From Streptomyces smaragdinus (lineage in GTDB: Bacteria; Actinomycetota; Actinomycetes; Streptomycetales; Streptomycetaceae), in NCBI RefSeq assembly GCF_009604385.1, contig NZ_WEGJ01000016.1, positions 1-64,000 of the forward strand: 64,000 nt of DNA, written 5' to 3'. The notes below the pieces were generated by a model. That model was not told the DNA's origin. It did no database searches and worked only from the letters and a program-made list of their open reading frames with translations. The position numbers were made by a program, and so were the translations under genes. Of the stretch, positions 40,968 through 48,712 are shown one piece after another. Each line of letters begins with the position of its first letter. The first letter of the stretch is position 1.

Positions 40968-41499
40968 ATGTCCGTCCCCGAGAGCGTCTTCGGCGTCGGC
41001 GCCCACACCGGGATCGACGAGGTGCCCGAGCTGCTGCACCTGGCGCGGCGGGGCGGGCTGTGGGACCGCATCGCGGGCATGGGCGTGGAGAAGCTGACGC
41101 CCGGGGCCGCCGTCGAGGCGTTCGAGGAGGCGATCGTGCTGGTCAAGCGGCTGTCGGGGGGTGGCGGGCCGGTGACGTTCCACGGGAGGCACTACCGGGT
41201 CGACGGCATCGAGCCGGCCCCCATCGACGCGCCGCCGGTGTGGACGGGGTCGAACGGGCCCAAGTCACTGGCCGTCACCGGCCGGGTGGCGGACGGCTGG
41301 CTGCCGGGCCACGCCGCGGACTGGCTGAGCGAGCGCTACCGCACCTCACGCCCCCTGATCGACGAGGCGGCGGTGGCCGCCGGCCGCGACCCCGGCGCGA
41401 TCCGTCCCGCCCGGCCACGCGGCGCACGACGAGGTGTCCCTCGGCCGCTGGGGCCAAGAGATCGCCCCGGCCGTCCGGGAGGCGGTGGCGAAGGGCTGA
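40968..41499 (+). pseudogene. Truncated and frameshifted LLM-class flavin-dependent oxidoreductase
   Basis: ATG 40968 starts a frame with clear LLM (luciferase-like, often F420-dependent) sequence: LTPGAAVEAFEEAIVLVKRLSG, VTFHGRHYRVDGIEPAP, PPVWTGSNGPKSLAVTGRVADGWLPG. Missing are about 100 N-terminal residues of the barrel. Around 41405-41425 the frame breaks: the family C-terminus (DEVSLGRWGQEIAPAVREAV) continues in another frame to TGA 41497-41499, while the original frame runs on into nonsense over the VOC gene. Two lesions make it a pseudogene. Confidence 0.75.
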
Positions 41500-41507
41500 G
41501 GGGACGG

Positions 41508-41921
41508 TCAGTCGGACGACCCCGCGATGTTCACCATCCAGCCGATCCCGAACTTGTCCGTGCACATGCCGAAGGTGTCTCCCCACATCTGCTTCGCCAG
41601 CGGCACCGCCACATGCCCGCCCACCGACAGCTTCTCCCAGTACCCCGTGAGCTCCGCGGTGTCGTCACCGCTGAGGCTCACCGAGACGTTCGACCCGGGC
41701 TTGAAGTCCATCCCGGGCGGCGTGTCCGACGCCATCAGCGTGAAGCCGGCCGGGGTCTCCAGCATCCCGTGCATGACGCCGTCCGCGCCCTCGGCGGTCG
41801 GGTCGCCGAAGTCGCCGAACGTGCTGATGACCAGGTCGCCGCCGAGGCAGTCCCGGTAGAACTCCAGGGCCGGGCGGGCGTTTCCCTTGAACTGAATGTA
41901 TGGATTCAGGCGTGATGTCAT
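41508..41921 (-). CDS. VOC-superfamily protein (PhnB-like)
   Basis: 137 aa, ATG 41921. VOC/PhnB fold: LNPYIQFKGNARPALEFYRDCLGGDLVISTF, HGMLETPAGFTLMASDTPPG, VSVSLSGDD and the PhnB-type end KQMWGDTFGMCTDKFGIGWMVNI. Likely a small metal-binding dimer, isomerase/dioxygenase or binding protein; the substrate is unknown. Its start codon overlaps the desD stop (ATGA), so it is translated as the last gene of the siderophore operon. I do not recall this gene in the characterised des clusters. Confidence 0.88.
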   Translation of the reverse strand: MTSRLNPYIQFKGNARPALEFYRDCLGGDLVISTFGDFGDPTAEGADGVMHGMLETPAGFTLMASDTPPGMDFKPGSNVSVSLSGDDTAELTGYWEKLSVGGHVAVPLAKQMWGDTFGMCTDKFGIGWMVNIAGSSD

Positions 41922-43708
41922 ACCGGCACGCTAGCGCCGCCCACTGACAGCGGCGCGGCGTGCGCGGCGATCGGGTTGTCCAGCGTGCCGTGCAGCTGGA
42001 GCGCGGCGGACGGGTCGGTCAGGTCGACCATCTGCCGGTTGTCGCGCAGCTGGAGCCGGTTCAGGCAGGACAGGGCGAACGTGGGGGCGAACATGTCGTA
42101 CCGCCGGAAGCGGTCCGCGAGCTCCGGGACCGACGCCTGGTAGTCCCGTACACACGCGGCGACCGTCCGCCAGAAGGACGTCTCGTCCAGCACGCCCTCC
42201 GTGTGCAGAGCGGCCGAGAGGAAGCGCAGGAAGCAGTCAAAGACGTCCGTGAAGACGGCGAGGAGCCGCTCGTCTTCCGGTACGGCCGCCCGGATGCGGG
42301 CGACGTCGTCCGGCAGCGGGAGGTCCGGGTCCATGACCACGATCTCCTCCGCGATGTCCTTGAAGATCACGCGGTCGACGGTGCCGTCCCCGGCCAGCAC
42401 CAGGATCGCGTTCTCGCCGTGCGGCATGTACGCCAGCCCGTACGCGTAGAGGCTGTGCAGCACCGGGACCAGATAGGCGTCGAGATAGCCCCGCAGCCAC
42501 GCCTCGGGGGCCAGCCCGGAGCGGCGGATCAGCGCGGCGGCGAAGCCGGCGCCGTCCTCGTCGGTGTGCAGCAGGGACGCCATCGTGGCGAGGCGCTGCC
42601 CCGGGGCGAGGGACGGGACGGGGCTCTCGCGCCAGAGGGCGGCGAGCATCTTGCGGTACGGGGAGCCGGGGGGCGTCGCGGCCTCGTACTCGAGGTGGCG
42701 GTAGCCGACGGCGGCGCGTTCGCGGATGATCGTGAAGCGGGCGGCGCGCAGGACGGGATCGCGGTCGACGAGGTCCGCGAGCCAGTCGTTGATGGCGGGG
42801 GTGGCCTCCATGTAGGCGGCGGACAGGCCGCGCATGAAGCCCATGTTGAGGACGGACAGGGCGGTTTTGACGTAGTGGCGGCCGGGGGCGGTGGTGTTGA
42901 AGAAGGTGCGGACGGACTGCTGGGCCAGATAGTCGTCCGGGCCGGGGCCGAGCGGTACGAGGCGCCGCAGGGCGACCTCGGAGGCGAAGGTGACGGCGAG
43001 CTTGTGCTCCCACTGCCAGGGGTGGACGGGGATCAGGAGGTAGTCGGCGAGGTCCAGGCCCCGGGCGGTCATCGTGGCGGCGAAACGGTCGAGGGTGTCC
43101 GGGCCGAGTTCGTCGCGTATCAGACGGTCGTAGGCAAGGCCCGCCCCGGCGTGGAACGCGGCGCGGTCGCGGTGGGCGGCGAGCCACAGCAGGCGGACGG
43201 GGGCGGCGGCCTCGGGGGCGTAGGCGTGGAACTCGGTGGCGGTGAAGCCGAGGCGGCCGTTGTTGGCGACGAAGCAGGGGTGGCCCTCCGTCATGCCGGT
43301 CTCGATGTCCTGGAAGGAGCCGTGGGCGGCCAGTTCGGCGGCGGTGACCTGCGGTTTCCGCAGTTTGTACGCGGCTGAGGCGAGGGTGGCGGTGATCTCC
43401 TCCAGATAGACCGGGAGGATCTCGTCGCTCAGGCCGAGGGTGGTGCGGAATTCGAGGAAGAACTCCAGCGCGTCCAGGTCCCGTTCGCCGTCGGCCGTGC
43501 GGCAGGTGAGGGTGGCGGGGTCGATGTGCCAGTGGTCCAGGGCCAGCCGTCGCGCCGCGAAGTCGTACGTGACGCCGCCGTCGTCGGAGCGGACCGTGTA
43601 GCGGCCGGGGGCGGTCGTCACGGGGGCGAGCAGCCGTTCGTGCGTGAATTCGGCGAGGGCCTTGGTCAGCAGCCGGCGGGTGGCCCGGTGCCACAGGCGG
43701 GGGTTCAC
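41918..43708 (-). CDS. desD: Desferrioxamine synthetase, NIS family (IucA/IucC)
   Basis: 596 aa, GTG 43708. NRPS-independent siderophore synthetase: nucleotide-binding TEGHPCFVANNGRLGF (~residue 140), LIPVHPWQWEHKL, and a FhuF-like C-terminal part (~420-580, HGENAILVLAGDGTVDRVIFKDI). It joins and cyclises N-hydroxy-N-succinyl-cadaverine units into desferrioxamine E or G using ATP. Overlaps desC upstream (GTGA) and a VOC gene downstream (ATGA). Family and operon context make the name secure. Confidence 0.95.
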   Translation of the reverse strand: MNPRLWHRATRRLLTKALAEFTHERLLAPVTTAPGRYTVRSDDGGVTYDFAARRLALDHWHIDPATLTCRTADGERDLDALEFFLEFRTTLGLSDEILPVYLEEITATLASAAYKLRKPQVTAAELAAHGSFQDIETGMTEGHPCFVANNGRLGFTATEFHAYAPEAAAPVRLLWLAAHRDRAAFHAGAGLAYDRLIRDELGPDTLDRFAATMTARGLDLADYLLIPVHPWQWEHKLAVTFASEVALRRLVPLGPGPDDYLAQQSVRTFFNTTAPGRHYVKTALSVLNMGFMRGLSAAYMEATPAINDWLADLVDRDPVLRAARFTIIRERAAVGYRHLEYEAATPPGSPYRKMLAALWRESPVPSLAPGQRLATMASLLHTDEDGAGFAAALIRRSGLAPEAWLRGYLDAYLVPVLHSLYAYGLAYMPHGENAILVLAGDGTVDRVIFKDIAEEIVVMDPDLPLPDDVARIRAAVPEDERLLAVFTDVFDCFLRFLSAALHTEGVLDETSFWRTVAACVRDYQASVPELADRFRRYDMFAPTFALSCLNRLQLRDNRQMVDLTDPSAALQLHGTLDNPIAAHAAPLSVGGASVPV

Positions 43709-44244
43709 GGGAGGGCTCCTTGGGGTACGGCGCGGTTGAACTCCTCGCGGGTGCAGAAGCTCAGGGCGGCGGTTTTGGCGGGGAGGACGACGGTTCGCTC
43801 GATACGGAAGCCGACGGCCTCATTGAGGCGCTGTACGGCGGTGTTGCGGACGTCCGGTTCGACGACGATCCGGCGGACGTCCGGGTCGGCGAAGAGCTCC
43901 GCCACGACTGCCGTGATGACGGCGCGGGTGAAGCCGTGGACGGGCACGGCGGCCGGGGGGACGAGGAAGTGCATGCCGACGTCCCCCGGCCGGGCGGGGT
44001 AGACGCCGGCGAGTTCGCGTACGGCCGGGTCGTAGCGCTCCATGAGGAACGCCGGTTCGCCGTCCCGCAGCCCGAGATACGCGTGGTGGTACGGGTCCGC
44101 GTCGATGCGCGCGTACTCCGCCGCGACCTCCGTCTCAGAGGCGTCCCCCAGCAGCCAGAACGCGGCCTTGGGATGCGTGACCCAGCGGTGCAGCAGGGGG
44201 GCGTCCGCCGCCGGGTCGACGGGGCGCAGGGTGAAGGCCGTCAT
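43705..44244 (-). CDS. desC: Desferrioxamine acyltransferase
   Basis: 179 aa, ATG 44244. GNAT/siderophore-acyltransferase fold of the IucB/AlcB type: HRWVTHPKAAFWLLGD, DPYHHAYLGLRDGEPAFLMERYDPA, GVYPARPGDVGMHFLV, RRIVVEPDVRNTAVQRLNEAVGF. It transfers succinyl (or acetyl) from CoA to N-hydroxycadaverine. Third gene of desABCD, overlapping both neighbours. Confidence 0.95.
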   Translation of the reverse strand: MTAFTLRPVDPAADAPLLHRWVTHPKAAFWLLGDASETEVAAEYARIDADPYHHAYLGLRDGEPAFLMERYDPAVRELAGVYPARPGDVGMHFLVPPAAVPVHGFTRAVITAVVAELFADPDVRRIVVEPDVRNTAVQRLNEAVGFRIERTVVLPAKTAALSFCTREEFNRAVPQGALP

Positions 44245-45515
44245 ATGCCGAACTCCTGGAAGGCGACGCGCTTCTCCACCGGGTAGTACTCGGTGCCGCC
44301 GAGTAGCTCGCGGATGATGCTCGCGTTGCGGTACGCGGCCATGCCCAGGTCGGGGGCGGCGAGGCCGTGGGTGTGCAGCTCGGCGTTCTGGACGAAGATC
44401 TCGCCGGTGCCGGCGGTGTCGATCGAGTAGTCGCGGCGTACGTCGTACCGCCCCCGCGCGTCCCAGCGGATCCGGTCGCGGACCGGGGCGAGGAAGTCCG
44501 GCACCCGGTGCCGGTAGCCGGTGGCCAGCACCAGGCCCTGGGTGTCGAGGGTGAAGTCGCGGCCCTGTTCGCGCTGGCGCAGGCCCAGGGTGTACGTGCC
44601 GGCGTCGTGGTGGACGGACGTCAGTTCGGTGTTGGTGAGGAGGCGGGCCGGGACCGGGCGGCGGAGGTTCTTCACGTACAGCAGGTCGAAGATCTCGTTG
44701 ATCAGGTCGGAGTTGATGCCCTTGTAGAGGTGTTTCTGTGCGCCGATCAGCCGGTCGCGGGCGGCGGGCGGGAGGGCGTGGAAGTAGTCGATGTACTCCG
44801 GAGAGGTCATCTCCAGGGTGAGCTTGGTGTATTCGAGGGGGAAGAAGCGCGGGGAGCGGGTGACCCAGGTGAGCGCGTAGTCGTGGGTGTCGATGTCCTG
44901 GAGCAGGTCGTGGAAGATCTCGGCGGCGCTCTGTCCGCTGCCGACGACCGTGACGCTGTCCTTGCGCCGCAGTCCGTCGCGCAGTTCGAGGTAGCGGGAG
45001 TTGTGGGCAGCGTCGCCCGGCAGACCGCGGCAGGACTCGGGGACGTACGGCGGGGTGCCGGTACCGAGGATCAGCCGGCGGGCGCGGTACGTACGGTCGC
45101 CGGTGTGGATGGTGTACGCGCCGTCGTCGTACGTGACCTCCGTGACCCGCTGCCCGAAGCGTACGGCGGGCAGCTGCGCGGCGGCCCAGCGGCAGTAGTC
45201 GCTGAACTCCTCGCGCAGGGGGTAGAAGCTCTCGCGGATGTAGAACGAGTAGAGCCGCCCGGACTGCTTCAGATAGCTGAGGAAGGAGTACGGGGACGTC
45301 GGGTCGGCCAGCGTGACCAGGTCCGACATGAACGGCGTCTGCAGATGCGTGCCCTCCAGGAACATCCCCGGGTGCCAGGCCCAGTCGGCGGCCTCGCGGG
45401 CCTCGAGGAAGACGCCGTCGAGCCCGTCGACGGGGGCGGTGAGGCAGGCCAGGCCCAGGTTGAAGGGGCCGAGGCCGATCGCGGCGAAGTCGTGGACGTC
45501 AGTGCGTACGGACAA
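44241..45515 (-). CDS. desB: Cadaverine N-monooxygenase
   Basis: 424 aa. No ATG or GTG is available near the N terminus. TTG 45515 was chosen because GGAG lies 6 nt upstream (GGAGACGACC-TTG) and the FAD motif follows in normal distance; the start overlaps the desA 3' end by 17 bp. FAD motif AAIGLGPFNLGLACL, NADPH motif VTVVGSGQSAAEIFHDLL, late LVLATGYRHRVPDFL: the lysine/ornithine N-hydroxylase family. Hydroxylates cadaverine on nitrogen for hydroxamate formation. TTG use may tune its level below desA. Confidence 0.93.
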   Translation of the reverse strand: MSVRTDVHDFAAIGLGPFNLGLACLTAPVDGLDGVFLEAREAADWAWHPGMFLEGTHLQTPFMSDLVTLADPTSPYSFLSYLKQSGRLYSFYIRESFYPLREEFSDYCRWAAAQLPAVRFGQRVTEVTYDDGAYTIHTGDRTYRARRLILGTGTPPYVPESCRGLPGDAAHNSRYLELRDGLRRKDSVTVVGSGQSAAEIFHDLLQDIDTHDYALTWVTRSPRFFPLEYTKLTLEMTSPEYIDYFHALPPAARDRLIGAQKHLYKGINSDLINEIFDLLYVKNLRRPVPARLLTNTELTSVHHDAGTYTLGLRQREQGRDFTLDTQGLVLATGYRHRVPDFLAPVRDRIRWDARGRYDVRRDYSIDTAGTGEIFVQNAELHTHGLAAPDLGMAAYRNASIIRELLGGTEYYPVEKRVAFQEFGI

Positions 45516-46908
45516 GGTCGTCTCCCACGGGGGCGGCGGCGTATCCGGCGAGCAGGTCGAGCACGGCGCGGATGTCGTCGAGGGTGGTCTCGGGGTTGAG
45601 CAGGGTGAACTTGAGGTGGTCGCGGCCGTCGACCCTGGTGCCGGCCACCACGGCGGCGCCGGAGGCGAACAGGGCTTGGCGGGCACGGCGGTTGGCCTCG
45701 TCCGGGACGCCGGCACAGCGGAAGACCAGGGTGGACAGCTGGGGGCGGGCGACGACCTCGAAGCGGGGGTCGGCGTCGAGCAGGGTCCACGCCTCGGCGG
45801 CCAGGTCGCAGACGGAGTCGAAGAGGTCGCCGACGGCGTCGGCGCCCATGACGCGCAGGGTGAGCCAGAGCTTGAGGGCGTCGAAGCGGCGGGTGGTCTG
45901 GAGGGATTTGTCGACCTGGTTGGGGTGGGCGCCGCGGGCGGGGTTGAGGTAGTCCGCGTGGTACGTGGCGTGGCGCAGGGTACGGCCGTCGCGGACCAGG
46001 AGGGCGCTGGAGCTCACCGGCTGGAAGAAGGACTTGTGGAAGTCGACGGTGACGGAGTCGGCGCGCTCCACGCCGTCGAGGAGGTGCCGGCGGGTGCGGG
46101 AGGCCAGCAGTCCGCAGCCGTACGCGGCGTCGACGTGCAGCCAGGCGCCGTACCGCTCGCAGAGGGCGGCGATCCCGGGGAGGGGGTCGATGCTGCCGAA
46201 GTCGGTGGTGCCGGCGGTGGCGACGACCGCCATGGGGGTCAGTCCGGCGCGGCGGCACTGCGCGAGCTCGCGGGCGAGGGCGGTGGTGTCCATCCGGCGG
46301 GTGTCGTCGCAGGGGACGGTGATCACGGCGTCGGGGCCGAGGCCCAGCAGGGCGGCGGACTTGGTGACGCTGAAGTGGCTCGCGGCGGAGGTGAACACGC
46401 GCAGGCCGGCGTCCGTCTTGGCCTCCTCGCGGGCCAGCAGCAGGGCCTGGAGGTTGGACTGGGTACCGCCGCTGGTGAACACGCCGTCGGCGGCGGGGCC
46501 CAGGCCCGCGCGGGCGGCCGTCCAGTCGATCAGGCGGCGCTCGATGAGGGTGGCGCCGGCGCTCTGGTCCCAGGTGTCGAGGGAGGAGTTGACGGCCGTG
46601 AGGAGGGCTTCGGCGAGGACGGCGGGGATGGCTACGGGGCAGTTGAGGTGCGCCAGGTAGCGGGGGTGGTGGAAATAGACGGCGTCGCGGAGGTAGACGG
46701 CGTCCAGTTCGGTGAGGGCGGCGGCGGTGTCGCCGAGCGGGGTGTCGAGGTCGACGGCGTCGATCTCCGGGGCGAGGCCGTGCGGGGTGACGCCCGTGAA
46801 GGGGGCTTCGACGCGGGCGAATCGGGCGGTCATCCGCTCCACGCCGGCGAGGAGGCTGCGGCGGTAGGCGTCGGCGGAGTGGGCGCCCAGCAGGTGGGAC
46901 CTGCTCAT
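45499..46908 (-). CDS. desA: Lysine decarboxylase, PLP group II
   Basis: 469 aa, ATG 46908. Glutamate/DOPA-decarboxylase fold: GVFTSGGTQSNLQALLLAREEA, AASHFSVTKSAALLGLG, WLHVDAAYGCGLLASRTRR (Asp contacting the PLP nitrogen), SVTVDFHKSFFQPVSSSALLV (Schiff-base Lys). It converts lysine to cadaverine, the first step to desferrioxamine. First gene of the operon, 63 bp downstream of a perfect iron box, so it is expressed under iron limitation. Confidence 0.95.
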   Translation of the reverse strand: MSRSHLLGAHSADAYRRSLLAGVERMTARFARVEAPFTGVTPHGLAPEIDAVDLDTPLGDTAAALTELDAVYLRDAVYFHHPRYLAHLNCPVAIPAVLAEALLTAVNSSLDTWDQSAGATLIERRLIDWTAARAGLGPAADGVFTSGGTQSNLQALLLAREEAKTDAGLRVFTSAASHFSVTKSAALLGLGPDAVITVPCDDTRRMDTTALARELAQCRRAGLTPMAVVATAGTTDFGSIDPLPGIAALCERYGAWLHVDAAYGCGLLASRTRRHLLDGVERADSVTVDFHKSFFQPVSSSALLVRDGRTLRHATYHADYLNPARGAHPNQVDKSLQTTRRFDALKLWLTLRVMGADAVGDLFDSVCDLAAEAWTLLDADPRFEVVARPQLSTLVFRCAGVPDEANRRARQALFASGAAVVAGTRVDGRDHLKFTLLNPETTLDDIRAVLDLLAGYAAAPVGDDLVRTH

Positions 46909-46970
46909 GAGGGGGGTCCTCCCGAGGGGGTGGCGGGCATGCGGTCACGTAACTACGGCTTCGATCTTTG

Positions 46971-46993
46971 AGTTAGGTTAGCCTAACCTAACT
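46971..46993. promoter_or_regulatory. Iron box (DmdR/IdeR-type operator) of the des operon
   Basis: A perfect 23-bp palindrome: AGTTAGGTTAG (46971-46981), central C, CTAACCTAACT (46983-46993). The core 46973-46991 matches the TTAGGTTAG...ACCTAA consensus for DmdR1/IdeR/DtxR repressors. It lies 63 bp upstream of desA. It also faces the divergent dehydratase gene, 50 bp away. Confidence 0.95.
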
Positions 46994-47043
46994 CCACGTC
47001 AACCCCGGGAACGCCCTTACGACCCCGATGTCATCCTGAGGAC

Positions 47044-48033
47044 ATGGATTCGCGAGCCGCCTCCCCGTCCGACCCCTCCGCCGTCTTCCCCGCCGCCCGT
47101 TCCACCGATCCGGCGCCGGTCTCCGCCGCCGACGTGAAGAACGCCGCCGAGCGCATCGCCGGGCTGGTGCGGCCCGTGACCGTCGCGCCGGGCGGCGACG
47201 GGGTGTGGTTCGCACTGGAGTTCCTCCAGCACACCGGGTCGTTCAAGGCACGCGGCGCCGCCAACTTCGTCACCGCCCAGCGCGACGCCGGCGCCGTCCC
47301 CGAGACCGGGGTCGTCATCGCCTCCGGCGGCAACGCGGGACTCGCCTGCGCCTGGGCGGCACGCGAGCGCGGCGTCCCGGCGCACGTCTTCCTGCCGCGC
47401 ACCGCCCCCGCCGTCAAGGCCGAGCGGCTGCGCGGGTACGGGGCCGACGTACGGCTGGAGGGCACCACGTACCAGGAGGCCCTGGACGCCTCCCGGACGT
47501 ACGCGCTGGCCACCGGGGCGCTGCAGTCCCACGCCTACGACCACCCGCTGGTCTCCGCCGGCGCCGGCACCCTGCTGACGGAGATCGCCCTCGCCGTCCC
47601 GGTGGACACCGTCGTCGTGTCGGTGGGCGGCGGCGGGCTCTTCGCCGGGGTCGCGGCGGCCGCGGCGGGCCTCGGCGTCCGGGTCGTCGCCGTGGAGCCG
47701 GAGAACTGCCGGGCGCTGAACGCCGCGCACGCCGCCGGGCGGATCGTGGACGTGCCGGTGAACTCGGTGGCCGCCGACTCCCTCGGCGCCACCCGGGTGT
47801 CGGCGGACGCGCTGCACTGGATCGGGCGGCCGGAGAACGTGTCCGTGCTGGTGCCGGACGAGGCGATCGTGTCCGTACGGCGGCAGCTGTGGGACGGGCA
47901 CCGGCTGGCCGTCGAGCACGCGGCGGCGACCGCCCTCGCGGCGCTGGAGACCGGGGCCTACCGGCCGGAGCGCGGGGAGCGGGTCGCGGTGGTGCTCTGC
48001 GGGGCGAACACGGATCCGTCGGATCTGGTCTGA
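47044..48033 (+). CDS. PLP-dependent serine/threonine dehydratase-like protein
   Basis: 329 aa, ATG 47044. Fold-type II PLP enzyme: FLQHTGSFKARGAANFV (Schiff-base Lys ~residue 70), VIASGGNAGLACAWAARERGVP, VVVSVGGGGLFAGVAAAAAGLG (phosphate loop), terminal VAVVLCGANTDPSDLV. It resembles threonine ammonia-lyase without the regulatory ACT domain. It deaminates Ser/Thr or a related amino acid; catabolic rather than isoleucine biosynthetic by length. Its start is 51 bp from the iron box, so it could be iron-regulated too (inference). Confidence 0.9.
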   Translation: MDSRAASPSDPSAVFPAARSTDPAPVSAADVKNAAERIAGLVRPVTVAPGGDGVWFALEFLQHTGSFKARGAANFVTAQRDAGAVPETGVVIASGGNAGLACAWAARERGVPAHVFLPRTAPAVKAERLRGYGADVRLEGTTYQEALDASRTYALATGALQSHAYDHPLVSAGAGTLLTEIALAVPVDTVVVSVGGGGLFAGVAAAAAGLGVRVVAVEPENCRALNAAHAAGRIVDVPVNSVAADSLGATRVSADALHWIGRPENVSVLVPDEAIVSVRRQLWDGHRLAVEHAAATALAALETGAYRPERGERVAVVLCGANTDPSDLV

Positions 48034-48037
48034 AGGC

Positions 48038-48586
48038 TCAGGGGGTCGAAGCCGCCCGGGCGCGCGCCGCGTACGCGCGGGACTTGTTGCGGTTGCCGCA
48101 GATCCGCATCGAGCACCAGCGGCGGCTGCGGTTCTTCGTCACGTCCCGGAACACCCAGCCGCACGTGTGCTCCGCGCACCGTTTGAGCCGCGCCGCCTCG
48201 CCCGTCGCCGTCAGCCCGCTCCAGGCGATCGCCAGCTCCGCCAGCGGACGGCGGTCCGCGGGGAGGCCGGGGGCGGGCACCAGCCCTCCCCCGGTGGTGA
48301 CGACCACCGGCTGCGCGGCCAGTACGGCGTCGGAGGCCTCGACCAGCGCCGCGTCGGGGGTGTCGCCGACGTGCGCGCCCAGGCGCTCGCGCAGGCCCGC
48401 CCGCAGGGCGAGGTACGCGGCGTGGGTGGCGGGCGGGACGGCGGGTTCGGCGGGCGCGAGGAGGCCGCGGGCGTGCAGCCAGGACGTCAGGGCGGCGGGG
48501 GTGGCGATCTCGTCGCTGCCGTCTTCGACGTCGACCGTGTTGGCGAACGCCTCCACCAGCTCGGCCGCCGCGGGTGCTTCGGGCAT
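48038..48586 (-). CDS. CGNR zinc-finger (ABATE domain) protein
   Basis: 182 aa, ATG 48586. ABATE-like N-terminal half (~1-120: LVEAFANTVDVEDG, TSWLHARGLL, YLALRAGLRERLG). C-terminal CGNR zinc finger: LKRCAEHTCGWVFRDVTKNRSRRWCSMRICGNRNKSRAY, with four Cys. These are actinobacterial DNA-binding proteins thought to be stress-induced regulators. It is divergent from an MFS transporter gene, with direct repeats in its promoter region, suggesting it regulates that exporter. Confidence 0.93.
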   Translation of the reverse strand: MPEAPAAAELVEAFANTVDVEDGSDEIATPAALTSWLHARGLLAPAEPAVPPATHAAYLALRAGLRERLGAHVGDTPDAALVEASDAVLAAQPVVVTTGGGLVPAPGLPADRRPLAELAIAWSGLTATGEAARLKRCAEHTCGWVFRDVTKNRSRRWCSMRICGNRNKSRAYAARARAASTP

Positions 48587-48614
48587 CGGTGCCTCCGTTC
48601 ACTCCTCTCCCGAG

Positions 48615-48638
48615 TTTACCGGCTAAGCGTTTTACCGG
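48615..48638. promoter_or_regulatory. Direct repeats TTTACCGG between CGNR and MFS genes
   Basis: TTTACCGG occurs at 48615-48622 and 48631-48638, 16 bp apart start to start, and related CACCGGC at about 48677. Possible binding sites for the CGNR regulator in the divergent promoter. Weak evidence. Confidence 0.35.
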
Positions 48639-48712
48639 TTGCTGCCGGGCGCCGGATTGTGGAACGCTGACCATCTCACCGGCAAAGCCGATAGGCGGTT
48701 AGGGGTCAGCGG

